Shown here piece by piece: positions 7,963-15,943 of a stretch of 64,000 nucleotides of DNA. The DNA comes from Streptomyces sp. SID13726 (GTDB lineage Bacteria; Actinomycetota; Actinomycetes; Streptomycetales; Streptomycetaceae), in contig NZ_JAAGLY010000021.1 in the NCBI RefSeq assembly GCF_010548375.1, forward strand, positions 62,001-126,000. Direction: 5' to 3'. The notes below the pieces were generated by a model. It was not told the DNA's origin. It made no database searches and worked only from the letters and a program-made list of their open reading frames with translations. Position 1 is the stretch's first letter. The number at the start of each line of letters is the position of its first letter. Both the position numbers and the translations under genes were made by a program.

Positions 7963-10635
7963 CTAACCTCTCGATCCTCCGAAGAGGCCGCCATTGCCGT
8001 TTCCGTTGTTGCCGTTCTCCTCCGTCGACGTGGCCGTCGGTGTCGAGGTCACGCCCCCGTCGGTACCCCCGTTGTCTGTGCCGCCTGAGTCGTCACACTG
8101 CCAGTCGAACTGACAGGTCTCGGTGGCCGTGGGCGTCGGAGACGAGAACGTCTGGCTGGGCGTCGGGGTCGGAGTCGGAGTGGGCGACGTGGTGGCGCTG
8201 GGCGTCGGAGTGGGCGTCGGGCTCGGAACGTCGTTGACGATCTCGCCGATGGGCTCCGGCGTCGGGAAGTCGATCGACTTCTGGCCCTTCAGCGCCTGAT
8301 CCATGTAGTCGTGCCAGATCTCGGACGGGAACGAGGCACCGTGGATCTTCTCCTGGCCACCCGTTCCGTACATCTCCAGGAACGTGCGGTTCTTGTTGCT
8401 CTCGTTGTCGTCCATCCGGAACATCGTGATCGACGTGGACAGCTGGGGGGTGTACCCCACGAACCAGGCGGACTTGTTGCCGTCGGTGGTACCGGTCTTG
8501 CCCGCCACCTCACGGCCGGTCAGCTGGGCGTTGGTGCCCGTACCGTCGTCGACCACGGTCTTGAGGACGTCGGTGACGTTGTCGGCGACCTTCTTCTCGA
8601 ACGCCTGCTTGGGCTGCGCCTTGTGCCGGAAGATGTCGCCGTCCTTGCTCGTGACCTTCTCCACGGAGTACGGCTCGTTCTGCTTGCCGCTGGCCGCGAA
8701 GGTGGCGTAGGCGCCCGCCATCCGGATCGCGCTGGGGTCGGAGATGCCGATGGAGAAGGACGGGAAGCTGGTGCCGGTGAGGCTGTTGTCCTTGAGGCCG
8801 GCGTCCATCGCCGACTCCTTCACCTTGTCCAGGCCGACGTCCATGCCGAGCTGCACGAAGGCGGAGTTCACCGACTCCCGCATCGCCTCACGAAGGTCGA
8901 TCTTGAAGTCCGGGGCGGACCCGTAGGACTGCTTGCCGTCGTTCTCCTGCAGCCACTCCTTGTCCTCCTTGTCCTTCCAGACCGACCCGTCGTAGTTCCG
9001 GATCTTGAGGTCGTTCTTGCCGCTGTACAGGCTCTTGGCGTTGACGACCGTGCGCTCGTCCTGCGCCTGGCTCTCGCCCAGGTCAGGATCGCGCACGCCC
9101 CACTTCATGGCCGCCGCGAGCACGAACGCCTTGAACGTCGAACCGACCTGGGCACCGGTCGAGTCGCAGTTGTTGGTGAAGTGCTTGGTCGCGTCCTCAC
9201 CGCCGTAGCAGGCCCGGATCGCACCGGTGGACGGCTCCACCGAGGCCCCGCCGAACTGGACGAAGGTGTCCTTGTCGGGGCGCTTCTTGGCGTCGATGTT
9301 CTCCTTGCGGACCTTGGTGACCGCCGCCTCGAGCTCGGAGACCTTCTTCTTGTCGAAGGTCGTGTAGATCGAGTAGCCGCCCTGCTGGAGCTTGTCGGCG
9401 CTGATGATGTCGTTGTTGATCAGATACGCCTTGGCGAGGTCGACCAGATAGCCGACCTGTCCCTTCAGGTCGCTGTTCGACCGGGGGTTCTTCACGTCGG
9501 GGAGCTGGGTGTACTTCGCCCGGTCCGCGGCGCTGAGATGGCCGTACTCGACCATCTTGTCGAGGGTGTCCTGCATCTGCCGCAGGGCCCGCCTGCTGTT
9601 GGCGTCCGGGGTGGCGGACGGGTCGATGGAGGTCGCGCCCGCGGGGTCGTAGTAGGTGGCGCCCTTGAGCATGGCCGAGAGGAACGCGCACTCGCCCGGG
9701 TTGAGGTCGACGGCGTCCTTGTTGAAGTACGCGCGCGCGGCCGCCTGGATGCCGTACGCGTTGCGCCCGTAGTAGGCGGAGTTCAGATACCCCGCCATGA
9801 TCTCGTCCTTGTCGACCGTGGCGCCCACCTTGACGGAGATGAAGATCTCCTTGAACTTGCGCGTGACGGTCTGGGACTGGTCGTTCAGGCGCGCGTTCTT
9901 GACGTACTGCTGGGTGATGGTGGAGCCACCCTGTGTGTTGCCGCCCCTGGCCATGTTGAACACGGCGCGGGCGATGCCCTTGGGGTCGATGCCGCTGTCG
10001 GTGTAGAAGGTCTTGTTCTCCTGCGAGACCACGGCGTACTGCATCGCCTTCGGGATCTGCGAGAGATTGACGATCTGGCGGTTCGTCTCACCACCGGTGG
10101 CCACCATCTCGCTGTTGTCCGACCAGTAGAAGACGTTGTTCTGGGACGTCGCGGTCTCGGCGACGTTGGGAACGCTCACCAACGCGTAGCCGACGCCGGC
10201 GACCGCCACCAGGCTTCCGATGAAGCCGATGAACATGCCGGCCATCAGCTTCCACGACGGCACCCAGCGCGCCGCGCCGTACTTGCCCGCGCGCGGATAG
10301 TCGATGAACCGCTTCTTGCCGGGGTCGGACGCACGGCCCCGGCCCGCCGGGGCGCCGCGTCGACCTCCGCGGCCGGGTTCGGCCGCTCTGCGGCGACCAC
10401 CACCCGTGCTTCTCTGGGCCGCGCGACGCGCCTCGGCGCGACTGCCGTGACGCTCCTCGCCTTCCGGACCGTAGGCAGCCGACTGTTGGGAGCTCGTCCC
10501 ATAGGAGTCGGAAAGAGACCCGGTGGCGCCTCGCGGAGCCGCACGGCGGCCGGAGGACGGGCCGGACTGGCCGCGTCGGGCCGCGGCACGTCCGCCTCCC
10601 TGCGGCTGCGGCGGTTTGCGACGGTGCTCGCTCAT
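7963..10635 (-). CDS. Class A penicillin-binding protein (transglycosylase/transpeptidase)
   Basis: 890 residues. A basic Arg/Gly-rich cytoplasmic tail (1-125) precedes one membrane helix (about 131-153) and a GT51 transglycosylase with 'SQENKTFY' (catalytic Glu206) and 'QGGSTITQQ' (about 235-243). The transpeptidase has SxxK as STFK (Ser499), SxN as SVN (588-590) and KTG (713-715). The C-terminal 60 residues are Pro/Thr/Ser repeats ending in Gly/Asn-rich sequence. It polymerises and cross-links peptidoglycan at the membrane. The ATG at 10635 has GAGGAG upstream; the frame extends further to 10731 without such a site. Divergent from the PadR gene. Confidence 0.96.
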   Translation of the reverse strand: MSEHRRKPPQPQGGGRAAARRGQSGPSSGRRAAPRGATGSLSDSYGTSSQQSAAYGPEGEERHGSRAEARRAAQRSTGGGRRRAAEPGRGGRRGAPAGRGRASDPGKKRFIDYPRAGKYGAARWVPSWKLMAGMFIGFIGSLVAVAGVGYALVSVPNVAETATSQNNVFYWSDNSEMVATGGETNRQIVNLSQIPKAMQYAVVSQENKTFYTDSGIDPKGIARAVFNMARGGNTQGGSTITQQYVKNARLNDQSQTVTRKFKEIFISVKVGATVDKDEIMAGYLNSAYYGRNAYGIQAAARAYFNKDAVDLNPGECAFLSAMLKGATYYDPAGATSIDPSATPDANSRRALRQMQDTLDKMVEYGHLSAADRAKYTQLPDVKNPRSNSDLKGQVGYLVDLAKAYLINNDIISADKLQQGGYSIYTTFDKKKVSELEAAVTKVRKENIDAKKRPDKDTFVQFGGASVEPSTGAIRACYGGEDATKHFTNNCDSTGAQVGSTFKAFVLAAAMKWGVRDPDLGESQAQDERTVVNAKSLYSGKNDLKIRNYDGSVWKDKEDKEWLQENDGKQSYGSAPDFKIDLREAMRESVNSAFVQLGMDVGLDKVKESAMDAGLKDNSLTGTSFPSFSIGISDPSAIRMAGAYATFAASGKQNEPYSVEKVTSKDGDIFRHKAQPKQAFEKKVADNVTDVLKTVVDDGTGTNAQLTGREVAGKTGTTDGNKSAWFVGYTPQLSTSITMFRMDDNESNKNRTFLEMYGTGGQEKIHGASFPSEIWHDYMDQALKGQKSIDFPTPEPIGEIVNDVPSPTPTPTPSATTSPTPTPTPTPSQTFSSPTPTATETCQFDWQCDDSGGTDNGGTDGGVTSTPTATSTEENGNNGNGNGGLFGGSRG

Positions 10636-10938
10636 CGAAGGACTACTCCTCGGGCAGGCGCACCCTTGCGCGCCTGGAAACGGCGGCTGGTTTCCGGTCC
10701 CCCCGAAGTACGGATGTGGTCGGTCCTGCATTCATCCGTACCGCACCGGGGACAGCGACGCCCCCCAGGCGTCACTTGATTCCCGGTGGTGTGCATGCCG
10801 CACAGACTACGCACCGTCAAAACCCATCGAGCCCCGAAGTTCACCCCAAATCAGGCAACTTGGTTCGCATGAATCAGTGATGTGATCCCGTTCACCGTCC
10901 TCCCTCTTGTCGCTTCCGGAAGGCCGTTCTATCGTCTT

Positions 10939-10959
10939 GATGTATCGAGTCGATACATC
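10939..10959. promoter_or_regulatory. Palindromic operator upstream of the PadR gene
   Basis: Perfect inverted repeat with 10-bp arms GATGTATCGA / TCGATACATC around a central G, 28 bp before the PadR start codon. PadR proteins classically bind ATGT-N-ACAT palindromes at their own promoters, so autoregulation of the padR-ino1 unit is the simplest reading (inference). Confidence 0.78.
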
Positions 10960-10987
10960 GGACCGAGACAGTGACGAGGAGGCAACG

Positions 10988-11668
10988 ATGAGCCGGCGTT
11001 CCGGGATCCTCGAATTCGCCGTACTCGGCCTGCTCCGTGAGTCTCCGATGCACGGCTATGAGCTGCGCAAACGCCTCAACACGTCACTGGGCGTGTTCCG
11101 TGCGTTCAGCTACGGCACGCTCTACCCCTGCCTCAAGACGCTGGTCGCGAACGGCTGGTTGATCGAGGAACCGGGGAACACCACCGAGGACGCCCTCGCC
11201 GCACCACTCGCAGGGCGTCGCGCCAAGATCGTCTACCGGTTGACGGCGGAAGGTAAGGAGCACTTCGAGGAGCTGCTCTCGCAGACGGGCCCCGACGCGT
11301 ACGAGGACGAGCACTTCGCCGCTCGTTTCGCCTTCTTCGGGCAGACCTCGCGCGACGTCCGCATGCGAGTCCTCGAAGGCCGCCGCAGCCGGCTCGAGGA
11401 GCGCCTGGAGAAGATGAGTGCCTCGCTGGCACGCACCCGGGAGCGCCTCGACGACTACACGCTTGAGCTCCAGCGCCACGGGATGGAGTCCGTGGAGCGC
11501 GAAGTGCGCTGGCTGAACGAGCTCATCGAGAGCGAGCGGGCCGGCCGGGACCTCAAAGGCCCCGACCGTGGAGAAACCGCTCGTGACACCACAGAGGGAG
11601 CGCCGGGCGTCCTGCCCCGGTCCGGGGACACCCCCGGACCGGATACGCCCGGCGACACCGCCACGTGA
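10988..11668 (+). CDS. PadR family transcriptional regulator
   Basis: 226 residues. An N-terminal winged helix (about 1-95; 'ILGLLRESPMHGYELRKRL'-type start, 'FSYGTLYPCLKTL') is followed by a long charged coiled-coil dimerisation region (about 125-190) and a disordered Thr/Pro/Gly tail. GAGGAGG 7 bases before the ATG sets the start at 10988, not the upstream in-frame ATG at 10907. It lies 44 bp upstream of ino1 on the same strand, which suggests it controls inositol synthesis; a perfect 21-bp palindrome upstream is its likely own operator. The ligand is unknown. Confidence 0.93.
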   Translation: MSRRSGILEFAVLGLLRESPMHGYELRKRLNTSLGVFRAFSYGTLYPCLKTLVANGWLIEEPGNTTEDALAAPLAGRRAKIVYRLTAEGKEHFEELLSQTGPDAYEDEHFAARFAFFGQTSRDVRMRVLEGRRSRLEERLEKMSASLARTRERLDDYTLELQRHGMESVEREVRWLNELIESERAGRDLKGPDRGETARDTTEGAPGVLPRSGDTPGPDTPGDTAT

Positions 11669-11712
11669 GGTCCCTGCCAGGACCTCACTCGTACACACAG
11701 GGAGCAACCGGA

Positions 11713-12795
11713 ATGGGTTCGGTTCGCGTAGCCGTCGTCGGCGTGGGCAACTGCGCCGCGTCGCTGGTTCAGGGAGTCGAGTACTACAAGGACGCCGACC
11801 CGGCGTCGAAGGTCCCCGGGCTGATGCATGTCCAGTTCGGCGACTACCACGTCCGTGACGTCGAGTTCGTCGCGGCGTTCGACGTGGACGCGAAGAAGGT
11901 CGGTCTCGACCTCGCCGACGCCATCGGCGCCTCCGAGAACAACACCATCAAGATCTGCGACGTGCCGAACACCGGCGTGACCGTCCAGCGCGGCCACACC
12001 CTCGACGGCCTCGGCAAGTACTACCGGGAGACCATCGAGGAGTCCGACGCCGAGCCGGTCGACGTCGTCCAGATCCTCAAGGACAAGCAGGTCGACGTCC
12101 TCGTCTGCTACCTGCCCGTCGGCTCCGAGGACGCGGCGAAGTTCTACGCCCAGTGCGCCATCGACGCCAAGGTCGCCTTCGTCAACGCCCTCCCGGTCTT
12201 CATCGCCGGCACCAAGGAGTGGGCGGACAAGTTCACCGCGGCGGGCGTCCCGATCGTCGGCGACGACATCAAGTCCCAGGTCGGCGCCACCATCACGCAC
12301 CGTGTGATGGCGAAGCTGTTCGAGGACCGCGGTGTCGTCCTGGACCGCACGATGCAGCTGAACGTCGGCGGCAACATGGACTTCAAGAACATGCTCGAGC
12401 GCGAGCGCCTGGAGTCCAAGAAGATCTCCAAGACGCAGGCCGTGACCTCGCAGATCCCCGACCGGGACCTCGGCGCGAAGAACGTCCACATCGGCCCGTC
12501 GGACTACGTGCAGTGGCTCGACGACCGCAAGTGGGCCTACGTCCGCCTCGAGGGCCGTGCCTTCGGTGACGTCCCGCTGAGCCTGGAGTACAAGCTCGAG
12601 GTCTGGGACTCCCCGAACTCCGCGGGTGTCATCATCGACGCCCTGCGCGCCGCGAAGATCGCCAAGGACCGCGGCATCGGCGGCCCGATCCTGTCGGCCT
12701 CCAGCTACTTCATGAAGTCCCCGCCGGTCCAGTACTTCGACGACCAGGCTCGCGAGAACGTCGAGAAGTTCATCAAGGGTGAGGTCGAGCGCTAA
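11713..12795 (+). CDS. ino1: Inositol-1-phosphate synthase (myo-inositol-3-phosphate synthase)
   Basis: 360 residues. Converts glucose-6-phosphate to inositol phosphate with NAD+, feeding phosphatidylinositol and mycothiol synthesis. The NAD-binding start reads 'VRVAVVGVGNCAASLVQG', and the conserved 'GDDIKSQVGATITHR', 'LNVGGNMDFKNM' and 'KLEVWDSPNSAGV' blocks are present. Its length fits the short bacterial/archaeal form. GGGAG precedes the ATG at 11713; the longer frame from 11665 overlaps the PadR stop. Likely co-transcribed with the PadR gene and closed by a hairpin downstream. Confidence 0.96.
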   Translation: MGSVRVAVVGVGNCAASLVQGVEYYKDADPASKVPGLMHVQFGDYHVRDVEFVAAFDVDAKKVGLDLADAIGASENNTIKICDVPNTGVTVQRGHTLDGLGKYYRETIEESDAEPVDVVQILKDKQVDVLVCYLPVGSEDAAKFYAQCAIDAKVAFVNALPVFIAGTKEWADKFTAAGVPIVGDDIKSQVGATITHRVMAKLFEDRGVVLDRTMQLNVGGNMDFKNMLERERLESKKISKTQAVTSQIPDRDLGAKNVHIGPSDYVQWLDDRKWAYVRLEGRAFGDVPLSLEYKLEVWDSPNSAGVIIDALRAAKIAKDRGIGGPILSASSYFMKSPPVQYFDDQARENVEKFIKGEVER

Positions 12796-12827
12796 GGCTC
12801 ACTCCAAACGCTCCTGCCAGGGCTACA

Positions 12828-12861
12828 GAGGGTCTCCGGGTGGTATCGCCCGGGGACCCTC
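12828..12861 (+). terminator. Terminator after ino1
   Basis: A 14-bp stem containing two G-T wobbles (12828-12841 with 12848-12861) and a 6-base loop, starting 32 bp after the ino1 stop and ending 22 bp before the MFS gene. Confidence 0.7.
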
Positions 12862-12883
12862 GCCGTATGTGAGGCTGTGCCCC

Positions 12884-14158
12884 ATGTCCGTCGTCCGCGA
12901 TCTGCGTGTCCTTCTCCGCTTCCGGGACTTCCGACGCCTGCTCACCGTGCGTCTGCTCTCCCAGGGCGCGGACGGCGTCTTCCAGATCGCGCTCGCCGCC
13001 TACGTCGTCTTCTCCCCGGAGAAGCAGACCTCGGCCACCGCGATCGCCTCCGCGATGGCGGTCCTGCTGCTCCCTTACTCCTTGGTGGGCCCCTTCGCCG
13101 GCGTCCTGCTGGACCGCTGGCGCCGCCGCCAGGTCTTCCTCTACGGCAACCTCGTGCGCGCCCTGCTGGCATCGGCGACGGCCGTCCTGGTCCTCAGCGA
13201 CGTCCCGGACTGGCTCTTCTACGTCTCCGCCCTGTGCGTCACCGCCGTCAACCGCTTCGTCCTGTCCGGCCTGTCCGCCGCGCTGCCCCGGGTGGTGGAC
13301 GAGGAGCGGCTGGTGATCGCCAACTCGCTTTCCCCGACGGCGGGAACACTCGCCGCGACCGCGGGCGGCGGCCTCGCCTTCGTCGTACGGCTGCTGGTCG
13401 CCGACTCCGACGCGGCCGTGGTGCTCCTGGGAGCGGGCCTGTACCTGTGCGGCGCACTCGCCTCGCTGCGGATGCCGCCGGAACTGCTGGGCCCCGACCG
13501 CGAGTTGATCAGGCCCGGCCTCGGCGCCGCGCTCGCCGGAACGGCCCGCGACCTGGTGGCGGGTGTACGGCATCTGGCCGCACCCTCACGCCGGTCGGCG
13601 GCCCGGGCGCTCGGCGCGATGTCGTTGATGCGGTTCTGCTACGGCGCCCTGCTCGTCATGGTGCTGATGCTCTGCCGGTACGCGCTGACCTCCGACCCGG
13701 ACGACGGACTCGCCCTGCTGGGGCTGGCGTTGGGAATCTCCGGCGCCGGCTTCTTCGCGGCGGCCCTACTCACCCCCTGGGCCGCGGGACGACTCGGGCC
13801 GGAGCGCTGGATCGTCGTGTGCGCCGCGGCGGCCGCGGTACTGGAGCCCGCGCTCGGCCTCCCCTTCGCCACCGCCCCCATGCTCATCGCGGCCTTTGTC
13901 CTGGGCCTGATCACCCAGGGCGCGAAGATCGCCACGGACACGATCGTGCAGTCCTCGGTCGACGACGGATTCCGGGGCCGGATCTTCTCCGTCTACGACG
14001 TGCTCTTCAACATCGCCTTCGTGAGCGCCGCCGCCGTCGCCGCCCTGATCCTGCCGCCGGACGGCCGCTCGGTGACGCTGGTGGTCACCGTCGCCGTCAT
14101 CTACGCGGCGGTCGCCCTGGCGATGACGAAGGAACGCCGGCCGGTACCGGAACGATGA
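12884..14158 (+). CDS. MFS transporter
   Basis: 424 residues with 11-12 predicted membrane helices and the loop-2/3 motif 'GVLLDRWRRRQVFLYGN', typical of the major facilitator superfamily (MFS_1/MFS_3-type exporters). ATG at 12884 has GAGG upstream; the longer open frame reads back through the terminator of ino1 and is rejected. The gene ends against two parS palindromes that separate it from the convergent CCA-adding enzyme gene. The substrate is unknown. Confidence 0.9.
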   Translation: MSVVRDLRVLLRFRDFRRLLTVRLLSQGADGVFQIALAAYVVFSPEKQTSATAIASAMAVLLLPYSLVGPFAGVLLDRWRRRQVFLYGNLVRALLASATAVLVLSDVPDWLFYVSALCVTAVNRFVLSGLSAALPRVVDEERLVIANSLSPTAGTLAATAGGGLAFVVRLLVADSDAAVVLLGAGLYLCGALASLRMPPELLGPDRELIRPGLGAALAGTARDLVAGVRHLAAPSRRSAARALGAMSLMRFCYGALLVMVLMLCRYALTSDPDDGLALLGLALGISGAGFFAAALLTPWAAGRLGPERWIVVCAAAAAVLEPALGLPFATAPMLIAAFVLGLITQGAKIATDTIVQSSVDDGFRGRIFSVYDVLFNIAFVSAAAVAALILPPDGRSVTLVVTVAVIYAAVALAMTKERRPVPER

Positions 14159-14159
14159 A

Positions 14160-14191
14160 GGGGTCGGTGTTTCACGTGAAACACCGACCCC
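14160..14191. other. parS site inside a 32-bp perfect palindrome
   Basis: parS core GTTTCACGTGAAAC at 14169-14182, extended on both sides (GGGGTCGGT left, ACCGACCCC right) so that 16-bp arms pair perfectly. It begins one base past the MFS stop codon (14156-14158). As RNA it could fold into a GC-rich hairpin, so it may also act as a terminator. Confidence 0.93.
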
Positions 14192-14202
14192 TCGATACCC
14201 CC

Positions 14203-14232
14203 GGGGTCATGTTTCACGTGAAACATGACCCC
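14203..14232. other. parS site inside a 30-bp perfect palindrome
   Basis: parS core at 14211-14224 flanked by GGGGTCAT on the left and ATGACCCC on the right, giving perfect 15-bp arms. Centre lies exactly 42 bp from the neighbouring parS centre. Sits 11 bp downstream of the stop of the minus-strand CCA-adding enzyme gene. Confidence 0.93.
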
Positions 14233-14243
14233 GTTTCACAGCC

Positions 14244-15686
14244 TCAGCTCTGCTCGGCCCACCACTCCTTGAGCGCGGCCACCGCCTCGTCGCGTTCCAT
14301 CGGCCCGTTCTCCAGACGAAGCTCCAGCATGTGCTTGTACGCCTGGCCCACGGCAGGGCCGGGCCCCACACCGAGAATCTCCATGATCTGGTTGCCGTCG
14401 AGGTCGGGCCGGATGGAGTCCAGCTCCTCCTGCTCCTGGAGCTGGGAGATCCGCTCCTCCAGACCGTCGTACGCACGCGACAGCGCGGTCGCCTTGCGCT
14501 TGTTCCGGGTCGTGCAGTCCGAGCGGGTCAGCTTGTGGAGCCGGTCGAGCAGCGGCCCGGCGTCCCGCACATAGCGGCGGACCGCCGAGTCCGTCCACTC
14601 CCCGGTGCCGTAGCCGTGGAAGCGCAGATGGAGTTCGACGAGCCGGGAGACGTCCTTCACCAGTTCGTTGGAGTACTTCAGGGCCGTCATCCGCTTCTTG
14701 GTCATCTTCGCTCCGACCACCTCGTGGTGGTGGAACGAGACCCGGCCGTCCTGTTCGAAGCGACGGGTGCGCGGCTTGCCGATGTCGTGCAGCAGCGCGG
14801 CCAGCCGGAGGGTCAGGTCGGGCCCCTCCGCCTCCAGGGCGATGGCCTGCTCCAGGACGATCAGGGTGTGTTCGTAGACGTCCTTGTGCCGGTGGTGCTC
14901 GTCGCTCTCCAGGCGCAGCGCCGGAAGCTCGGGCAGCACATGCTCGGCGAGCCCGGTGTCGACCAGCAGCGTCAGGCCCTTGCGCGGGTGGGCGGAGAGG
15001 ATCAGCTTGTTCAGCTCGTCCCGCACCCGCTCCGCGGAGACGATCTCCAGGCGCCCGGACATCTCCGCCATGGCGGTGACCACCTCGGGCGCCACCTCGA
15101 AGTCCAGCTGGGCCGCGAAGCGGGCGGCCCGCATCATCCGCAGCGGGTCGTCCGAGAAGGACTCCTCGGGGGTGCCCGGTGTACGCAGCACACGCGCCGC
15201 GAGGTCGTCGAGGCCGCCGTGCGGGTCGATGAACTTGTTCTCCGGCAGAGCGACCGCCATCGCGTTCACGGTGAAGTCACGGCGGACGAGGTCCTCCTCG
15301 ATCGAGTCGCCGTACGACACCTCCGGCTTGCGCGAGGTGCGGTCGTACGCCTCGGACCGGTAGGTGGTCACCTCGATCTGGTAGCCGTCCTTCTGCGCCC
15401 CCACCGTGCCGAAGGCGATCCCGACCTCCCACACGGCGTCCGCCCACGGCCGCACGATCTTCAGGACGTCCTGAGGCCGGGCGTCGGTCGTGAAGTCCAG
15501 GTCGTTGCCGAGCCGGCCGAGCAGTGCGTCCCGGACCGAGCCGCCGACCAGGGCGAGAGAGAACCCGGCCTCCTGGAAACGGCGAGCGAGGTCGTCGGCG
15601 ACGGGAGCGACACGGAACGGTTCGTCCACCGCGCGATTCCGTACCTGGATCGGGGCACTGAGGTTGTCTTCGTTGGCGTTCGGCAC
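14244..15686 (-). CDS. pcnA: CCA tRNA nucleotidyltransferase
   Basis: 480 residues. The polymerase-beta-type nucleotidyltransferase head holds 'LVGGSVRDALLGR' and 'NDLDFTTDA' (metal-binding Asp residues), then the tRNA-binding helices, and an HD domain 'LLHDIGKPRTRR'. It builds or repairs the 3' CCA of tRNAs. That is needed here because the tRNA-Ala gene at 52.8 kb has no encoded CCA. The start is ambiguous: GTG at 15686 (protein MPNANEDN...) is favoured by similarity to known orthologues, while an ATG at 15752 with AGGTGGGG and a GTG at 15764 are also in frame. Divergent from the DUF6049 gene. Confidence 0.95.
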   Translation of the reverse strand: MPNANEDNLSAPIQVRNRAVDEPFRVAPVADDLARRFQEAGFSLALVGGSVRDALLGRLGNDLDFTTDARPQDVLKIVRPWADAVWEVGIAFGTVGAQKDGYQIEVTTYRSEAYDRTSRKPEVSYGDSIEEDLVRRDFTVNAMAVALPENKFIDPHGGLDDLAARVLRTPGTPEESFSDDPLRMMRAARFAAQLDFEVAPEVVTAMAEMSGRLEIVSAERVRDELNKLILSAHPRKGLTLLVDTGLAEHVLPELPALRLESDEHHRHKDVYEHTLIVLEQAIALEAEGPDLTLRLAALLHDIGKPRTRRFEQDGRVSFHHHEVVGAKMTKKRMTALKYSNELVKDVSRLVELHLRFHGYGTGEWTDSAVRRYVRDAGPLLDRLHKLTRSDCTTRNKRKATALSRAYDGLEERISQLQEQEELDSIRPDLDGNQIMEILGVGPGPAVGQAYKHMLELRLENGPMERDEAVAALKEWWAEQS

Positions 15687-15943
15687 AACAGAAGAGGGTA
15701 CGTGGCCCCGGCGGCAGGGAGCGCCTCCATTAAACGTGCACCGAGTCTTCATCCCCACCTGCACAAGGTCTGCCCCGGAGACTCACGGACGTGCTCCCCT
15801 TTATACGTGCACATACGGGACAGCACGGCCAGGTCTTCCGATCTTGTGGAGCAGTCCGCGGCACTTCCCCTCAGCGCGCATCGTTACCATGCGTGGACGC
15901 ACATTCCGACGACCACTGACGACGACGAGGGACGGGCGAGCGC

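Noticed and set aside
8311..10779. An 822-codon plus-strand frame over the penicillin-binding protein
   Set aside because: Antisense to STFK, SVN and KTG motifs in the correct frame; no start signal.
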